11,231 bases of DNA from an uncultured Eubacteriales bacterium (GTDB lineage: Bacteria > Bacillota > Clostridia > UMGS1883), in the NCBI GenBank assembly GCA_905195005.1, contig CAJJUC010000076.1, forward strand, positions 1-11,231. The letters run 5' to 3'. Below, in pieces: positions 4,674 to 11,231 of the stretch (position 1 is its first letter; each line of letters starts with the position of its first letter). The notes beneath the pieces are model-generated. The model was not told the origin of the DNA, did no database searches, and saw only the letters and a program-made list of their open reading frames with translations. The position numbers and the translations under genes are program-made.

Positions 4674-6650
4674 ATGAACAGAAGACAAAAGATTATTTTA
4701 AAAGAGCTCTATGGCAGGGAAGAATACGTTACGGTTTCACACCTCGCCGAAAAAATGAATGTTTCCGCCAAAACTGTCAGAAATGATATTTCCGCGCTGA
4801 AGGAGGAAATCGTTTCCGCAGGGGGAGAGCTTAAAACAAAGCCCCACATCGGAGTAAAACTGACGATTTCGGAGGAAGCATGGAAAAGCTTAAATGCCGG
4901 AAACGCTGACGATGAAAGGGATATTTTCTTCTTTATCGTGCGACAGCTGCTCAGAAACAGCGACCTCACAGCATCGCGGCTTGCCGAACAGTATTATATC
5001 GGAAGAACTCAGCTTGATAAAATTCTTGAGCGCGTTTCAAAATGGTTTTCCGATAAACACATACTTTTTGACGTCCGCCGCGGAAAAGGCATCGGAATCA
5101 GATACAGCGAATTTAATTACAGGCTTGCAGTCTGCGATTTTTACACTGAATTTTCCGACATGTACGAAAAGCTTATAACACCGCGCGAATCAATGTATGC
5201 GTTCATGTCAGGTCAGGAATACACGGCGCTTTGTGCTTTGCTTGACGGCTTCGAAGCCGACAACGCGGCACAGCTTATTATAAGCATGGAGGAAAAATTC
5301 GGGATAGCCTTTAATTATCTTTCGGATATTAATCTGCTGCTGCTGGTTTCGCTCTGCATTATAAGAACCCGAAAGGGGTGCACAATGAGCGGGCTGACTG
5401 TAACAGATTTCCCCTCTGTCTGCGAAAGCGACCTGTCAATGATGCGCTTCCTTTCGGGGGAGATTGAAAAAAGGTTCAATATTATTCTTCCCGAAAGCGA
5501 AAAAAATTTTCTTGCGTTTGCATTGTCCGTTTCGGAAATACAGGAATGTACATCGGATGAGGCGAGAAGAAGGTTTGAAGAAACGAATTTTGACCTTTGC
5601 CGCTTCACCGTGAAAATTGTCAATCTTGCAAGCGACATTGTCGGCATGGATTTAAGAAAGGATATGTTTTTTGTAAGACAGATGATGTTTCAGCTTAAAT
5701 CGATGACGGCGCGTCTGAAGTACGGGATAACGGCAAAAAACCATCTTCTCGGACAAATCAAGGAAAAATATCCGAACATGATGGCTGCGGCGTGGCTGCT
5801 CGGAAACATTTTCGAAAAAGAGCTCGGGCTTGAAATCAACGAAAATGAAATTGCATACCTTGCGCTGCACATCGGCGGTGCAATTGAGCGGCAGATGTTC
5901 AGCCTTTCGACATGTATTGTGTGCGACTACGGAATAGGCGTTTCTCAGATTCTCCGCGAAAAGCTTGTCCGCACAATCCCGGAGCTGGATATAACAAATG
6001 TATATTCGGTGCGCGATATTCGCAGAATAAAGGGCGAGCATTGCGACATGATTGTCACAACAACGCCGCTTGACATGTACAGGCTTAACAAGCCGGTTGC
6101 GCAAATCGGTCATCTGCTCGGCGACAGAGATATTGAAACGCTGCACCGATTGATGAAGCAAATCCGATCGGGAAAACACGGACAGGTGAAACGCATCTCG
6201 CCAAAAACGGGGCTTTTCCGCAGCGAGTTGATTTTTGCGCAGATTGACGAGACAGATAAAACGAGGCTTCTGAAAAGACTTTGCAAAAAGCTGGGAGTTC
6301 TCGGATATGTGACTGACGGATTTCTTGATTCTGTGCTCGAAAGAGAAAAAAGCACTTCAACCGATATCGGGAAAGGGTTCGCCATTCCGCACGGACTCAG
6401 CGAATATGTAAATCATTCGGCGGCAGTGTTCGCATCGCTTAAACGCCCGATTGTCTGGTCGGACGATGGCGAGACCGTTGACACGGTTTTCCTGCTTGCT
6501 TTTGACCTCAGTGAGGATGCGGAGGTTAAGGACGAAATAATAGGATTTTATAAATCAATCGTTACCTTTATGGAAAACGATTCGGAGTGCGAAAGACTGA
6601 AAAAGCTTTCCGATAATAAAGATATAATGGAAATACTTGAAAAATGGTAG
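4674..6650 (+). CDS. PRD-domain transcriptional activator with EIIB-like and EIIA domains (LicR/MtlR type)
   Basis: A 658-residue PTS-controlled DNA-binding regulator, probably for the operon it opens. Domains: winged HTH (about 5-60, VSHLAEKMNVSAKTVRNDIS), a second HTH-like region (85-150), PRD1 (165-290), PRD2 (300-408), a BglG-type EIIB-like domain (412-500) with Cys417 in VCDYGIG, and a C-terminal fructose-type EIIA domain (515-656) with His573 in GFAIPHG. In this family, phosphorylation by HPr and EIIB/EIIA on these residues switches activity. PRD2 keeps one histidine (His399, YLALHIGG). By my alignment the other three PRD positions are Leu224, Ala283 and Gln340. Start: ATG 4674 is preferred, 11 bases after AAAGGAG; an in-frame GTG at 4665 is only 2 bases from it. 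It acts in the cytoplasm; the HTH indicates DNA binding rather than RNA antitermination. Confidence 0.9.
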   Translation: MNRRQKIILKELYGREEYVTVSHLAEKMNVSAKTVRNDISALKEEIVSAGGELKTKPHIGVKLTISEEAWKSLNAGNADDERDIFFFIVRQLLRNSDLTASRLAEQYYIGRTQLDKILERVSKWFSDKHILFDVRRGKGIGIRYSEFNYRLAVCDFYTEFSDMYEKLITPRESMYAFMSGQEYTALCALLDGFEADNAAQLIISMEEKFGIAFNYLSDINLLLLVSLCIIRTRKGCTMSGLTVTDFPSVCESDLSMMRFLSGEIEKRFNIILPESEKNFLAFALSVSEIQECTSDEARRRFEETNFDLCRFTVKIVNLASDIVGMDLRKDMFFVRQMMFQLKSMTARLKYGITAKNHLLGQIKEKYPNMMAAAWLLGNIFEKELGLEINENEIAYLALHIGGAIERQMFSLSTCIVCDYGIGVSQILREKLVRTIPELDITNVYSVRDIRRIKGEHCDMIVTTTPLDMYRLNKPVAQIGHLLGDRDIETLHRLMKQIRSGKHGQVKRISPKTGLFRSELIFAQIDETDKTRLLKRLCKKLGVLGYVTDGFLDSVLEREKSTSTDIGKGFAIPHGLSEYVNHSAAVFASLKRPIVWSDDGETVDTVFLLAFDLSEDAEVKDEIIGFYKSIVTFMENDSECERLKKLSDNKDIMEILEKW

Positions 6651-6661
6651 GGGGAATTGAA

Positions 6662-6916
6662 ATGGTACGGGTAAGCTATACTATTAGAAATGAAGAGGGA
6701 CTGCATGCAAGACCGGCTTCCGATTTCTGCAAAACGGCGAGCAGCTTCAAAAGCAAAATTTCGGTTATCAAGGACGGCGAGCAGTTCGAGGCAAAAAGCA
6801 TTTTAACGGTGCTGTGCATCGGCGCGGTTAAGGGCGACACAATTGAGCTTTGCGCCGAAGGCCCGGACGAGGAGGAAGCAATCAAGGCTCTTACTGATGT
6901 TTTGGACGCGGGGTGA
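6662..6916 (+). CDS. ptsH: HPr phosphocarrier protein (operon-specific copy)
   Basis: An 84-residue HPr that carries phosphate from Enzyme I to EIIA. The active-site segment GLHARPA puts His15 exactly at the canonical place, and KSIL puts Ser46, the site of HPr kinase in Firmicutes, at its canonical place too. The protein can therefore in principle take part in both transport and catabolite control. After Ser46 the sequence (LTVLCIGAVKGD) departs from the more common MGVMSLG(I/A)xKG. The start at 6662 is taken because GGGGG (6650-6654) lies 7 bases ahead; an in-frame ATG at 6644 would overlap the regulator gene and displace His15. The gene starts 11 bases after the regulator and is followed almost without gap by Enzyme I. 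Confidence 0.95.
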   Translation: MVRVSYTIRNEEGLHARPASDFCKTASSFKSKISVIKDGEQFEAKSILTVLCIGAVKGDTIELCAEGPDEEEAIKALTDVLDAG

Positions 6917-6921
6917 TTGAT

Positions 6922-8601
6922 ATGAAAATTATTAAGGGAATCGGCGGCGCGCCGGGTCTTGTGCACGGCGAGCTCGTATATTTTGAAAAAAGCGGCGGCG
7001 GAGAAAGAACCGATTTTGATACAGCGGTTCAAAAAACGCTTGAAAGCGTGCGCCGTTCATATAAAGAAACGCTGCGCGAGCTCGGCGAAGAAAATGCCAA
7101 AATTTTTTCGGCATATGAAATGCTTCTGGAGGATTCAATGCTTACCGACCCGATAAAAGCTGAAATTGAAAACGGGACGGCAGCGGAGGAAGCAATAAAA
7201 AGCATAACCGAAGCAATGGCTAAAATTCTTGAAAGCAAGAACAATGAATATACACGTCAGCGCGCCGACGATATAAGGCACATCGGTAAAATGCTCACAG
7301 ACGCGGTGAACGGCTCCGACGGCGGATTTTCTTTCCCCGAGGGCGGAGAGAAATTCATTCTTGCGGCGCATGAGCTTACGCCGGTTGACACAATGTCATT
7401 CGACCGCAGCAGACTTGCAGGCATGATAACCGAAAGAGGAGGAGCAACCTCGCACACGGTTATTCTGGCGAAATCGCTCGGAATCCCGGCGGTTGTGGGC
7501 GCAGCCGGACTGATGGACGAAAAGCTGGCGGGAGAAGCTTTTCTTGACGGATACGGCGGAGTTCTTGCAGTGCAGCCCGAGGGAGAAGCAAGGGAAATAT
7601 ACGAAAAAAAACTTGCAGAGGAAAAGGCGCTTATGGCAGAGCTTGACAAAATAAAAAGCTCCGACGCCGAAACGCTCGACAAAAAGCGGATTGCGGTTTG
7701 CGTGAACATCGGAAAACCCTCCGATTTAAAGGAAGCCGCAGGGCTTAACTACGACGGTGTGGGGCTGTTCCGCTCGGAATTTCTCTATTCATCGGAGAGC
7801 AAAAAGCCATCGCTCTCGGAGCAGACGGAAGCCTACAAAGCGGCAATCGACATGGCGTATCCGCGCCCTGTCACCATAAGAACGCTTGATGTCGGCGGCG
7901 ACAAGCAGCTTTCGTATCTTAATATGAAAACGGAGGAAAATCCTTTCCTCGGTAACCGCGGGATTCGCCTTTGCCTGAACAACAAGGAAATATTTTGCGA
8001 GCAGCTTGAAGCGATTTTGCTTGCAGCAGCAGGAAAAAGCGTTAAGGTAATGCTGCCGATGATAACCTCCGTGTCGGAAATCAAAAAGGCGCGTGCGCTC
8101 ATCTATGAGGTCAGAGAAAAGCTTAAAAACGAAAATAAGCCGTTTTGCGAAAAGCTGTCGCTCGGCATCATGGTTGAAACACCGGCAAGCGCCGTTATTG
8201 CGGAAACGCTTGCGAAGCACTGCGACTTTTTCAGCATCGGAACAAACGACCTTGTGCAGTATGTAACCGCTGCCGACAGAGGAAACGCCGATGTCGAAAA
8301 CGTGTACGACCCTCATCACCCGGCAGCGCTTAAGCTGATTGCGTATGTCATATCAGTCGGAAAAAAAGCCGGAATTGAGGTAAGCGTGTGCGGAGATCTG
8401 GCGGCAAACACGGAATTTACGGAGCTGCTTATCGGTATGGGGCTTGAAAAATTCAGCGTGCCGCTGCCGGCTGTCACAAGAATCAAGCATAAAATATCCT
8501 CCGTTTCCTCGGCGGACGCAGAGCTTCTTTATAAAATTGCTCTGTCGGCAGAGGACGCGGACGAGGTTAAAAATATATTAAAGGGAGAGTGGAAAAAATG
8601 A
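6922..8601 (+). CDS. ptsI: Phosphoenolpyruvate-protein phosphotransferase (PTS Enzyme I)
   Basis: A 559-residue Enzyme I, which takes phosphate from PEP and passes it to HPr. The N-terminal helical and phosphohistidine domains end in GGATSHTVILAKSLGIPAVV, with His178 as the active residue. The C-terminal PEP-binding barrel has GVGLFRSEFLY, TIRTLDVGGDK, LGNRGIRL, LGIMVETPAS, FSIGTNDLVQY and VCGDLA with active-site Cys490. Housekeeping enzymes are slightly longer (about 570-575) and usually read VCGEMA and GTNDLTQY, so this looks like a divergent, operon-specific copy. ATG 6922 is preferred: GGGGTGA (6910-6916) sits just ahead, while the in-frame GTG at 6913 has no site of its own. It begins 5 bases after the HPr stop, and its stop overlaps the EIIA start by 4 bases (ATGA). 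Confidence 0.95.
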   Translation: MKIIKGIGGAPGLVHGELVYFEKSGGGERTDFDTAVQKTLESVRRSYKETLRELGEENAKIFSAYEMLLEDSMLTDPIKAEIENGTAAEEAIKSITEAMAKILESKNNEYTRQRADDIRHIGKMLTDAVNGSDGGFSFPEGGEKFILAAHELTPVDTMSFDRSRLAGMITERGGATSHTVILAKSLGIPAVVGAAGLMDEKLAGEAFLDGYGGVLAVQPEGEAREIYEKKLAEEKALMAELDKIKSSDAETLDKKRIAVCVNIGKPSDLKEAAGLNYDGVGLFRSEFLYSSESKKPSLSEQTEAYKAAIDMAYPRPVTIRTLDVGGDKQLSYLNMKTEENPFLGNRGIRLCLNNKEIFCEQLEAILLAAAGKSVKVMLPMITSVSEIKKARALIYEVREKLKNENKPFCEKLSLGIMVETPASAVIAETLAKHCDFFSIGTNDLVQYVTAADRGNADVENVYDPHHPAALKLIAYVISVGKKAGIEVSVCGDLAANTEFTELLIGMGLEKFSVPLPAVTRIKHKISSVSSADAELLYKIALSAEDADEVKNILKGEWKK

Positions 8602-9047
8602 ATGTGTCCGAGGTGTTGAAAAAGGAGCGCATTGCGCTCCACCTTGAGGCAAAAAGCAAGGAGGAGGCGCTCGCTGCACTGACGGAGCTTTTGTACAAAA
8701 GCGGTGTGCTTGCAGACCGCGACGGCTTTATGAAAGACGTGCTCGGGCGCGAAGAAGTGTCAACCACAGGTATCGGAAACGGAATTGCGATTCCGCACGG
8801 AAAATCGGCAAACGTTTCGGAAACATCGGTTGCCGTTGCAAAGCTTAAAAATGAGGTTGAGTGGCAAAGCGTTGACGACAAGCCCGTGAAATTCATTGTG
8901 CTGCTTGCAGTCAACGAAAACGACAGAACGGGCGTTCATGTGAAGCTGCTTTCGCAGATGGCGCGCAAGCTTGCCTCGGAGGAAACCTGCAAGCGACTGC
9001 TTGAGGCGAAGAGCGGGGAAGAAATCGTTAATATATTTTCCGAATAA
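8598..9047 (+). CDS. PTS fructose-family EIIA component
   Basis: A 149-residue single-domain EIIA of the fructose/mannitol type, which accepts phosphate from HPr and gives it to EIIB. The active histidine is His67 in GIGNGIAIPHG, preceded by the usual LGREEVSTTGIG, and the length is that of a complete domain. ATG 8598 follows AAGGGAGAG (8581-8589) by 8 bases; an in-frame GTG at 8589 lies inside that site and is unlikely. The gene is translationally coupled to Enzyme I through a 4-base overlap. The C-terminal domain of the regulator at the head of the operon is a second EIIA of the same family (compare DIGKGFAIPHG), so the operon encodes two. The protein is cytoplasmic. Confidence 0.95.
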   Translation: MNVSEVLKKERIALHLEAKSKEEALAALTELLYKSGVLADRDGFMKDVLGREEVSTTGIGNGIAIPHGKSANVSETSVAVAKLKNEVEWQSVDDKPVKFIVLLAVNENDRTGVHVKLLSQMARKLASEETCKRLLEAKSGEEIVNIFSE

Positions 9048-9064
9048 GAAAGGGGAGGGCATTT

Positions 9065-9376
9065 ATGAAAATAGTTGGTATTGCCGCATGCACATCGGGT
9101 ATTGCTCACACTTATATAGCAAAGGAAAAGCTTGTCACAGCCGCAAAGGAGCTGGGGCATGAGGCTCACATCGAAACGCAGGGAACAATCGGAACGGAGG
9201 ACGAACTCACGGCTCAGGATATCAAGGACGCCGATGTTGTGATTATTGCAGCCGATATAAAGGTTGGCGGGAAGGATCGCTTCAAGGGGAAAAAAATTGT
9301 TGAGATTCCGACGCATATCGCAATCAAGTCCCCGAAGGCTTTACTGAATAAAATTGAGGAAGAACTCAATAAATAG
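9065..9376 (+). CDS. PTS fructose-family EIIB component
   Basis: A 103-residue EIIB of the fructose type. Phosphate is carried on Cys9 in the N-terminal loop IAACTSGIAHTYIA; most relatives have CPTG(V/I)AHT, so Pro is replaced by Thr and Thr by Ser around the active cysteine. Further family marks are HIETQGTIGTEDELT (residues 35-49) and DADVVIIAADIKV (55-67). EIIB phosphorylates the sugar bound by EIIC as it enters. It has a strong ribosome binding site (AGGGGAGGG, 9051-9059), begins 17 bases after EIIA, and is followed by EIIC. As a free single-domain protein it resembles the FrvB/FrwB-type components more than the fused FruA. Confidence 0.94.
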   Translation: MKIVGIAACTSGIAHTYIAKEKLVTAAKELGHEAHIETQGTIGTEDELTAQDIKDADVVIIAADIKVGGKDRFKGKKIVEIPTHIAIKSPKALLNKIEEELNK

Positions 9377-9404
9377 AATATAGAAAAGAAAAGGAGGAAA
9401 AACA

Positions 9405-10487
9405 ATGTTAAAAAAGCTGCAACTTAAGAAACACGCGCTTACAGGTATTTCATTTATGCTGCCGCTGGTGGTGGCGTCCGGCTTGCTGATCGCAATCGGA
9501 AATATTTTCGGAGGAAATCCGAATACAATAACGGATTATAAGGCAGGATATAACATATGGCAGGCGGCTGTAACGCTCGGCGTTTACGGAATGTCGCTTC
9601 TTCCCGGGGTTATGGGTGCGGCAATCGCATATTCAATCGCCGACCGCCCCGGTATTGCGCCCGGCTTGCTGATGGGTATGATTGCTCAGAACATGGGCGC
9701 GGGCTTCCTCGGCGGTATGCTCGGCGGCTACCTTGCAGGTTATTTCGTTGAGCTTCTCAAAAAGCATCTCAAGGTTCCCAAGTGGGCGCAGGGGCTTATG
9801 CCGATGATGATTGTTCCGCTGCTTGCTTCAATAGTAATCGGTCTTGTAATGTTCTTCGTAATCGGCGGTCCGATTGCATGGGCGTCCGAAGCTCTTAAGA
9901 ACTTCCTCACGAATATGCAGACGGGCTCGCGCGGAGTGTTTGGCGCAATAATGGGCGCAATGGCAGCGTTCGATTTCGGCGGCCCGGTCAACAAGGTTGC
10001 TTCGCTGTTTGCCGACGGTCTGCTTATGGACGGGGTTTACGGCCCTGAGGCTGTTAAGATTTGCGCTTCCATGATTCCCCCGTTCGGCGTTGCTCTTTCG
10101 TGGCTCATCAAAAGGTCAAGATATACTAAGAGCGAAACCGATAATATCAAAATTGCTTTCCCGATGGGAATATGCATGATAACCGAGGGCGTTATCCCGA
10201 TTGCCGCGGTTGACCCCATCAGAGTTATTCTTTCGTGCTCTGTCGGCGCTGCTGTGGGTGGCTCGCTCATCATGCTGCTTAATGTCGGCTCAATGGTTCC
10301 CTCGGGCGGAATGTTCATTGTTCCGGCAATGATTAATCCGTGGGGCTTTATGATAGCTCTTATCTCCGGAACGATTGTGACTGCGCTTCTGCTTACGGTG
10401 CTTAAAAAGGACGCAAAGGAAGAGGACAGCGTTGTTCTTGACGAGGACGAGGAGGAGCTCGACCTTTCAAGCGTTAAAATAGGCTGA
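9405..10487 (+). CDS. PTS fructose-family EIIC membrane permease
   Basis: The 360-residue sugar-translocating channel. The N-terminus (LTGISFMLPLVVASGLLIAIG, about residues 13-33) is typical of fructose EIIC, as are AFDFGGPVNKVA (about residue 190) and MITEGVIPIAAVDP (about 255-268), the region thought to bind sugar. Several other hydrophobic segments are spread through residues 13-345. The chain ends in a very acidic cytoplasmic tail (about 348-360 upward from DAKEEDS, with DEDEEELD). No EIIB or EIIA domain is fused. AAGGAGG precedes the ATG by 7-8 bases. The sugar cannot be named with certainty: fructose is the default of the family, but frv/frw/fry-type relatives have other or unknown substrates. 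The gene lies 28 bases after EIIB and 24 bases before the aldolase. Confidence 0.93.
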   Translation: MLKKLQLKKHALTGISFMLPLVVASGLLIAIGNIFGGNPNTITDYKAGYNIWQAAVTLGVYGMSLLPGVMGAAIAYSIADRPGIAPGLLMGMIAQNMGAGFLGGMLGGYLAGYFVELLKKHLKVPKWAQGLMPMMIVPLLASIVIGLVMFFVIGGPIAWASEALKNFLTNMQTGSRGVFGAIMGAMAAFDFGGPVNKVASLFADGLLMDGVYGPEAVKICASMIPPFGVALSWLIKRSRYTKSETDNIKIAFPMGICMITEGVIPIAAVDPIRVILSCSVGAAVGGSLIMLLNVGSMVPSGGMFIVPAMINPWGFMIALISGTIVTALLLTVLKKDAKEEDSVVLDEDEEELDLSSVKIG

Positions 10488-10511
10488 TAATCTGCGGAAA
10501 GGAACTGACAA

Positions 10512-11231
10512 ATGTACGTTTCAATGAAAAACATGCTCTCCGATGCGAATGCGAATAATTATGCCGTTATGGCGATAAACTGCTTCAATATCGAAACGGT
10601 GCGCAGCGTTATCCGCGCGGCGGAGGAGGAAAATGCGCCGATAATAATCAATATATTTCAGGATCATTTGCTCACGCACTGCGACAGCGAGCTTATCACC
10701 CCCGTTGTGAAAACGCTTGCAAGCCGCGCAAGCGTAAGCGTGGCGCTGAACTATGACCACGGACAGGAAAAAAAGTATCTTATCAAAGCGATTGACGACG
10801 GTTTTTCATCGGTTATGATTGACGCGTCACGGCTTGATTTCGAAAACAATATTGCAATGACAAAGGAAATTGCCGATTATGCACATGCGCACGGAGCAAG
10901 CGCCGAGGGGGAAATAGGCTGCCTCGGCGCAAGCGAGGGCGGCGAATTTACCGGTGAGTCAATGTATACCGACCCGAAGCAGGCAAAGGAATTTTTCGAG
11001 CGCACGGGAATTGACGCACTTGCAATATCAATCGGTACCTCGCACGGGAATTATCCCGAGGGAATGGTTCCGAAGTTTGACATTGAGCGCCTGCGCGAAA
11101 TAAAGCGGCTGACAAACGCTCCGCTCGTGCTTCACGGCGGCAGCGGCTCGGGCGAGGAAAATATTTTAAACTCCGTCAAAAACGGAATCAATAAAATAAA
11201 CGTCGGCTGTGATTTTATGAACGCAAACCGT
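10512..11231 (+). CDS. Class II ketose-bisphosphate aldolase (GatY/KbaY/FbaA family), 3'-truncated by the window
   Basis: An open frame of 240 codons runs off the window; about 40 C-terminal residues are probably missing. It is a zinc-dependent aldolase that splits ketose bisphosphates into dihydroxyacetone phosphate and an aldehyde. Asp82 and His83 in LNYDHG, His178 in IGTSHG and His208 in LHGGSGSG match the catalytic Asp and three zinc ligands, and the numbering is close to that of KbaY/GatY. GFSSVMIDAS (97-106), AEGEIGCLG (131-139) and INKINVGCD (226-234) are also family segments. The start has AAAGGA 9 bases ahead. Placed last after the EIIC gene, it probably handles the phosphorylated sugar once a kinase has added the second phosphate; no such kinase lies in the window. 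Whether it prefers fructose-1,6- or tagatose-1,6-bisphosphate cannot be told here. Confidence 0.92.
   Translation, partial: MYVSMKNMLSDANANNYAVMAINCFNIETVRSVIRAAEEENAPIIINIFQDHLLTHCDSELITPVVKTLASRASVSVALNYDHGQEKKYLIKAIDDGFSSVMIDASRLDFENNIAMTKEIADYAHAHGASAEGEIGCLGASEGGEFTGESMYTDPKQAKEFFERTGIDALAISIGTSHGNYPEGMVPKFDIERLREIKRLTNAPLVLHGGSGSGEENILNSVKNGINKINVGCDFMNANR

Noticed and set aside
5652..6179. Long - strand open frame (175 codons) inside the regulator gene
   Set aside because: The + strand frame carries continuous PRD and EIIB domain motifs. The reverse product is low in recognisable structure and has no start signals.

Overview
The window looks like a chromosomal segment from a spore-forming anaerobe of the class Clostridia. 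The evidence is an alpha/beta-type small acid-soluble spore protein (SASP) gene, AGGAGG-type ribosome binding sites throughout, a sodium-pumping biotin-dependent decarboxylase cluster typical of fermenting Firmicutes, and a PTS operon with a PRD regulator. I cannot name the genus from sequence alone. There are eleven complete genes or gene ends with clear families; no RNA genes, insertion sequences, CRISPR arrays or phage genes were seen.

Region 1 (1-4093, + strand) is the downstream part of a biotin-dependent Na+-translocating decarboxylase operon. In order it holds the C-terminal part of an acyl-CoA carboxyltransferase (12S/MmdA type), a gamma/delta-type membrane anchor (OadG/MmdD), a biotin carrier protein (MmdC), the Na+-pumping beta subunit (OadB/MmdB), and a second carboxyltransferase of the 5S/OadA type that has no biotin domain of its own. 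The operon ends at a strong terminator that works in both directions. Having a 12S-type and a 5S-type carboxyltransferase beside one biotin carrier and one membrane pump suggests a membrane-bound enzyme that could exchange carboxyl groups between an acyl-CoA and oxaloacetate/pyruvate, with coupling to Na+.

Region 2 (4094-4664) holds a convergent SASP gene on the - strand, its own hairpin terminator, a near-identical second copy of that hairpin, and the divergent control region of the next operon. That control region has a good sigma-A promoter (TTGACA-17-TATATT) and a perfect 8-bp inverted repeat centred about 62 bp upstream of the predicted transcription start.

Region 3 (4674-11231, + strand) is a self-contained fructose-family PTS operon. 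It encodes a PRD-containing activator with EIIB-like and EIIA domains, then HPr, Enzyme I, EIIA, EIIB, EIIC and a class II ketose-bisphosphate aldolase that runs off the window. The genes are tightly packed (from a 4-base overlap to a 28-base gap). The operon carries its own full phosphorelay from PEP to sugar. The order HPr-EI-EIIA matches the domain order of the fused E. coli proteins FrwA/FryA, here as separate genes. The regulator has lost three of the four usual PRD phosphorylation histidines, so its phospho-control is probably simplified.
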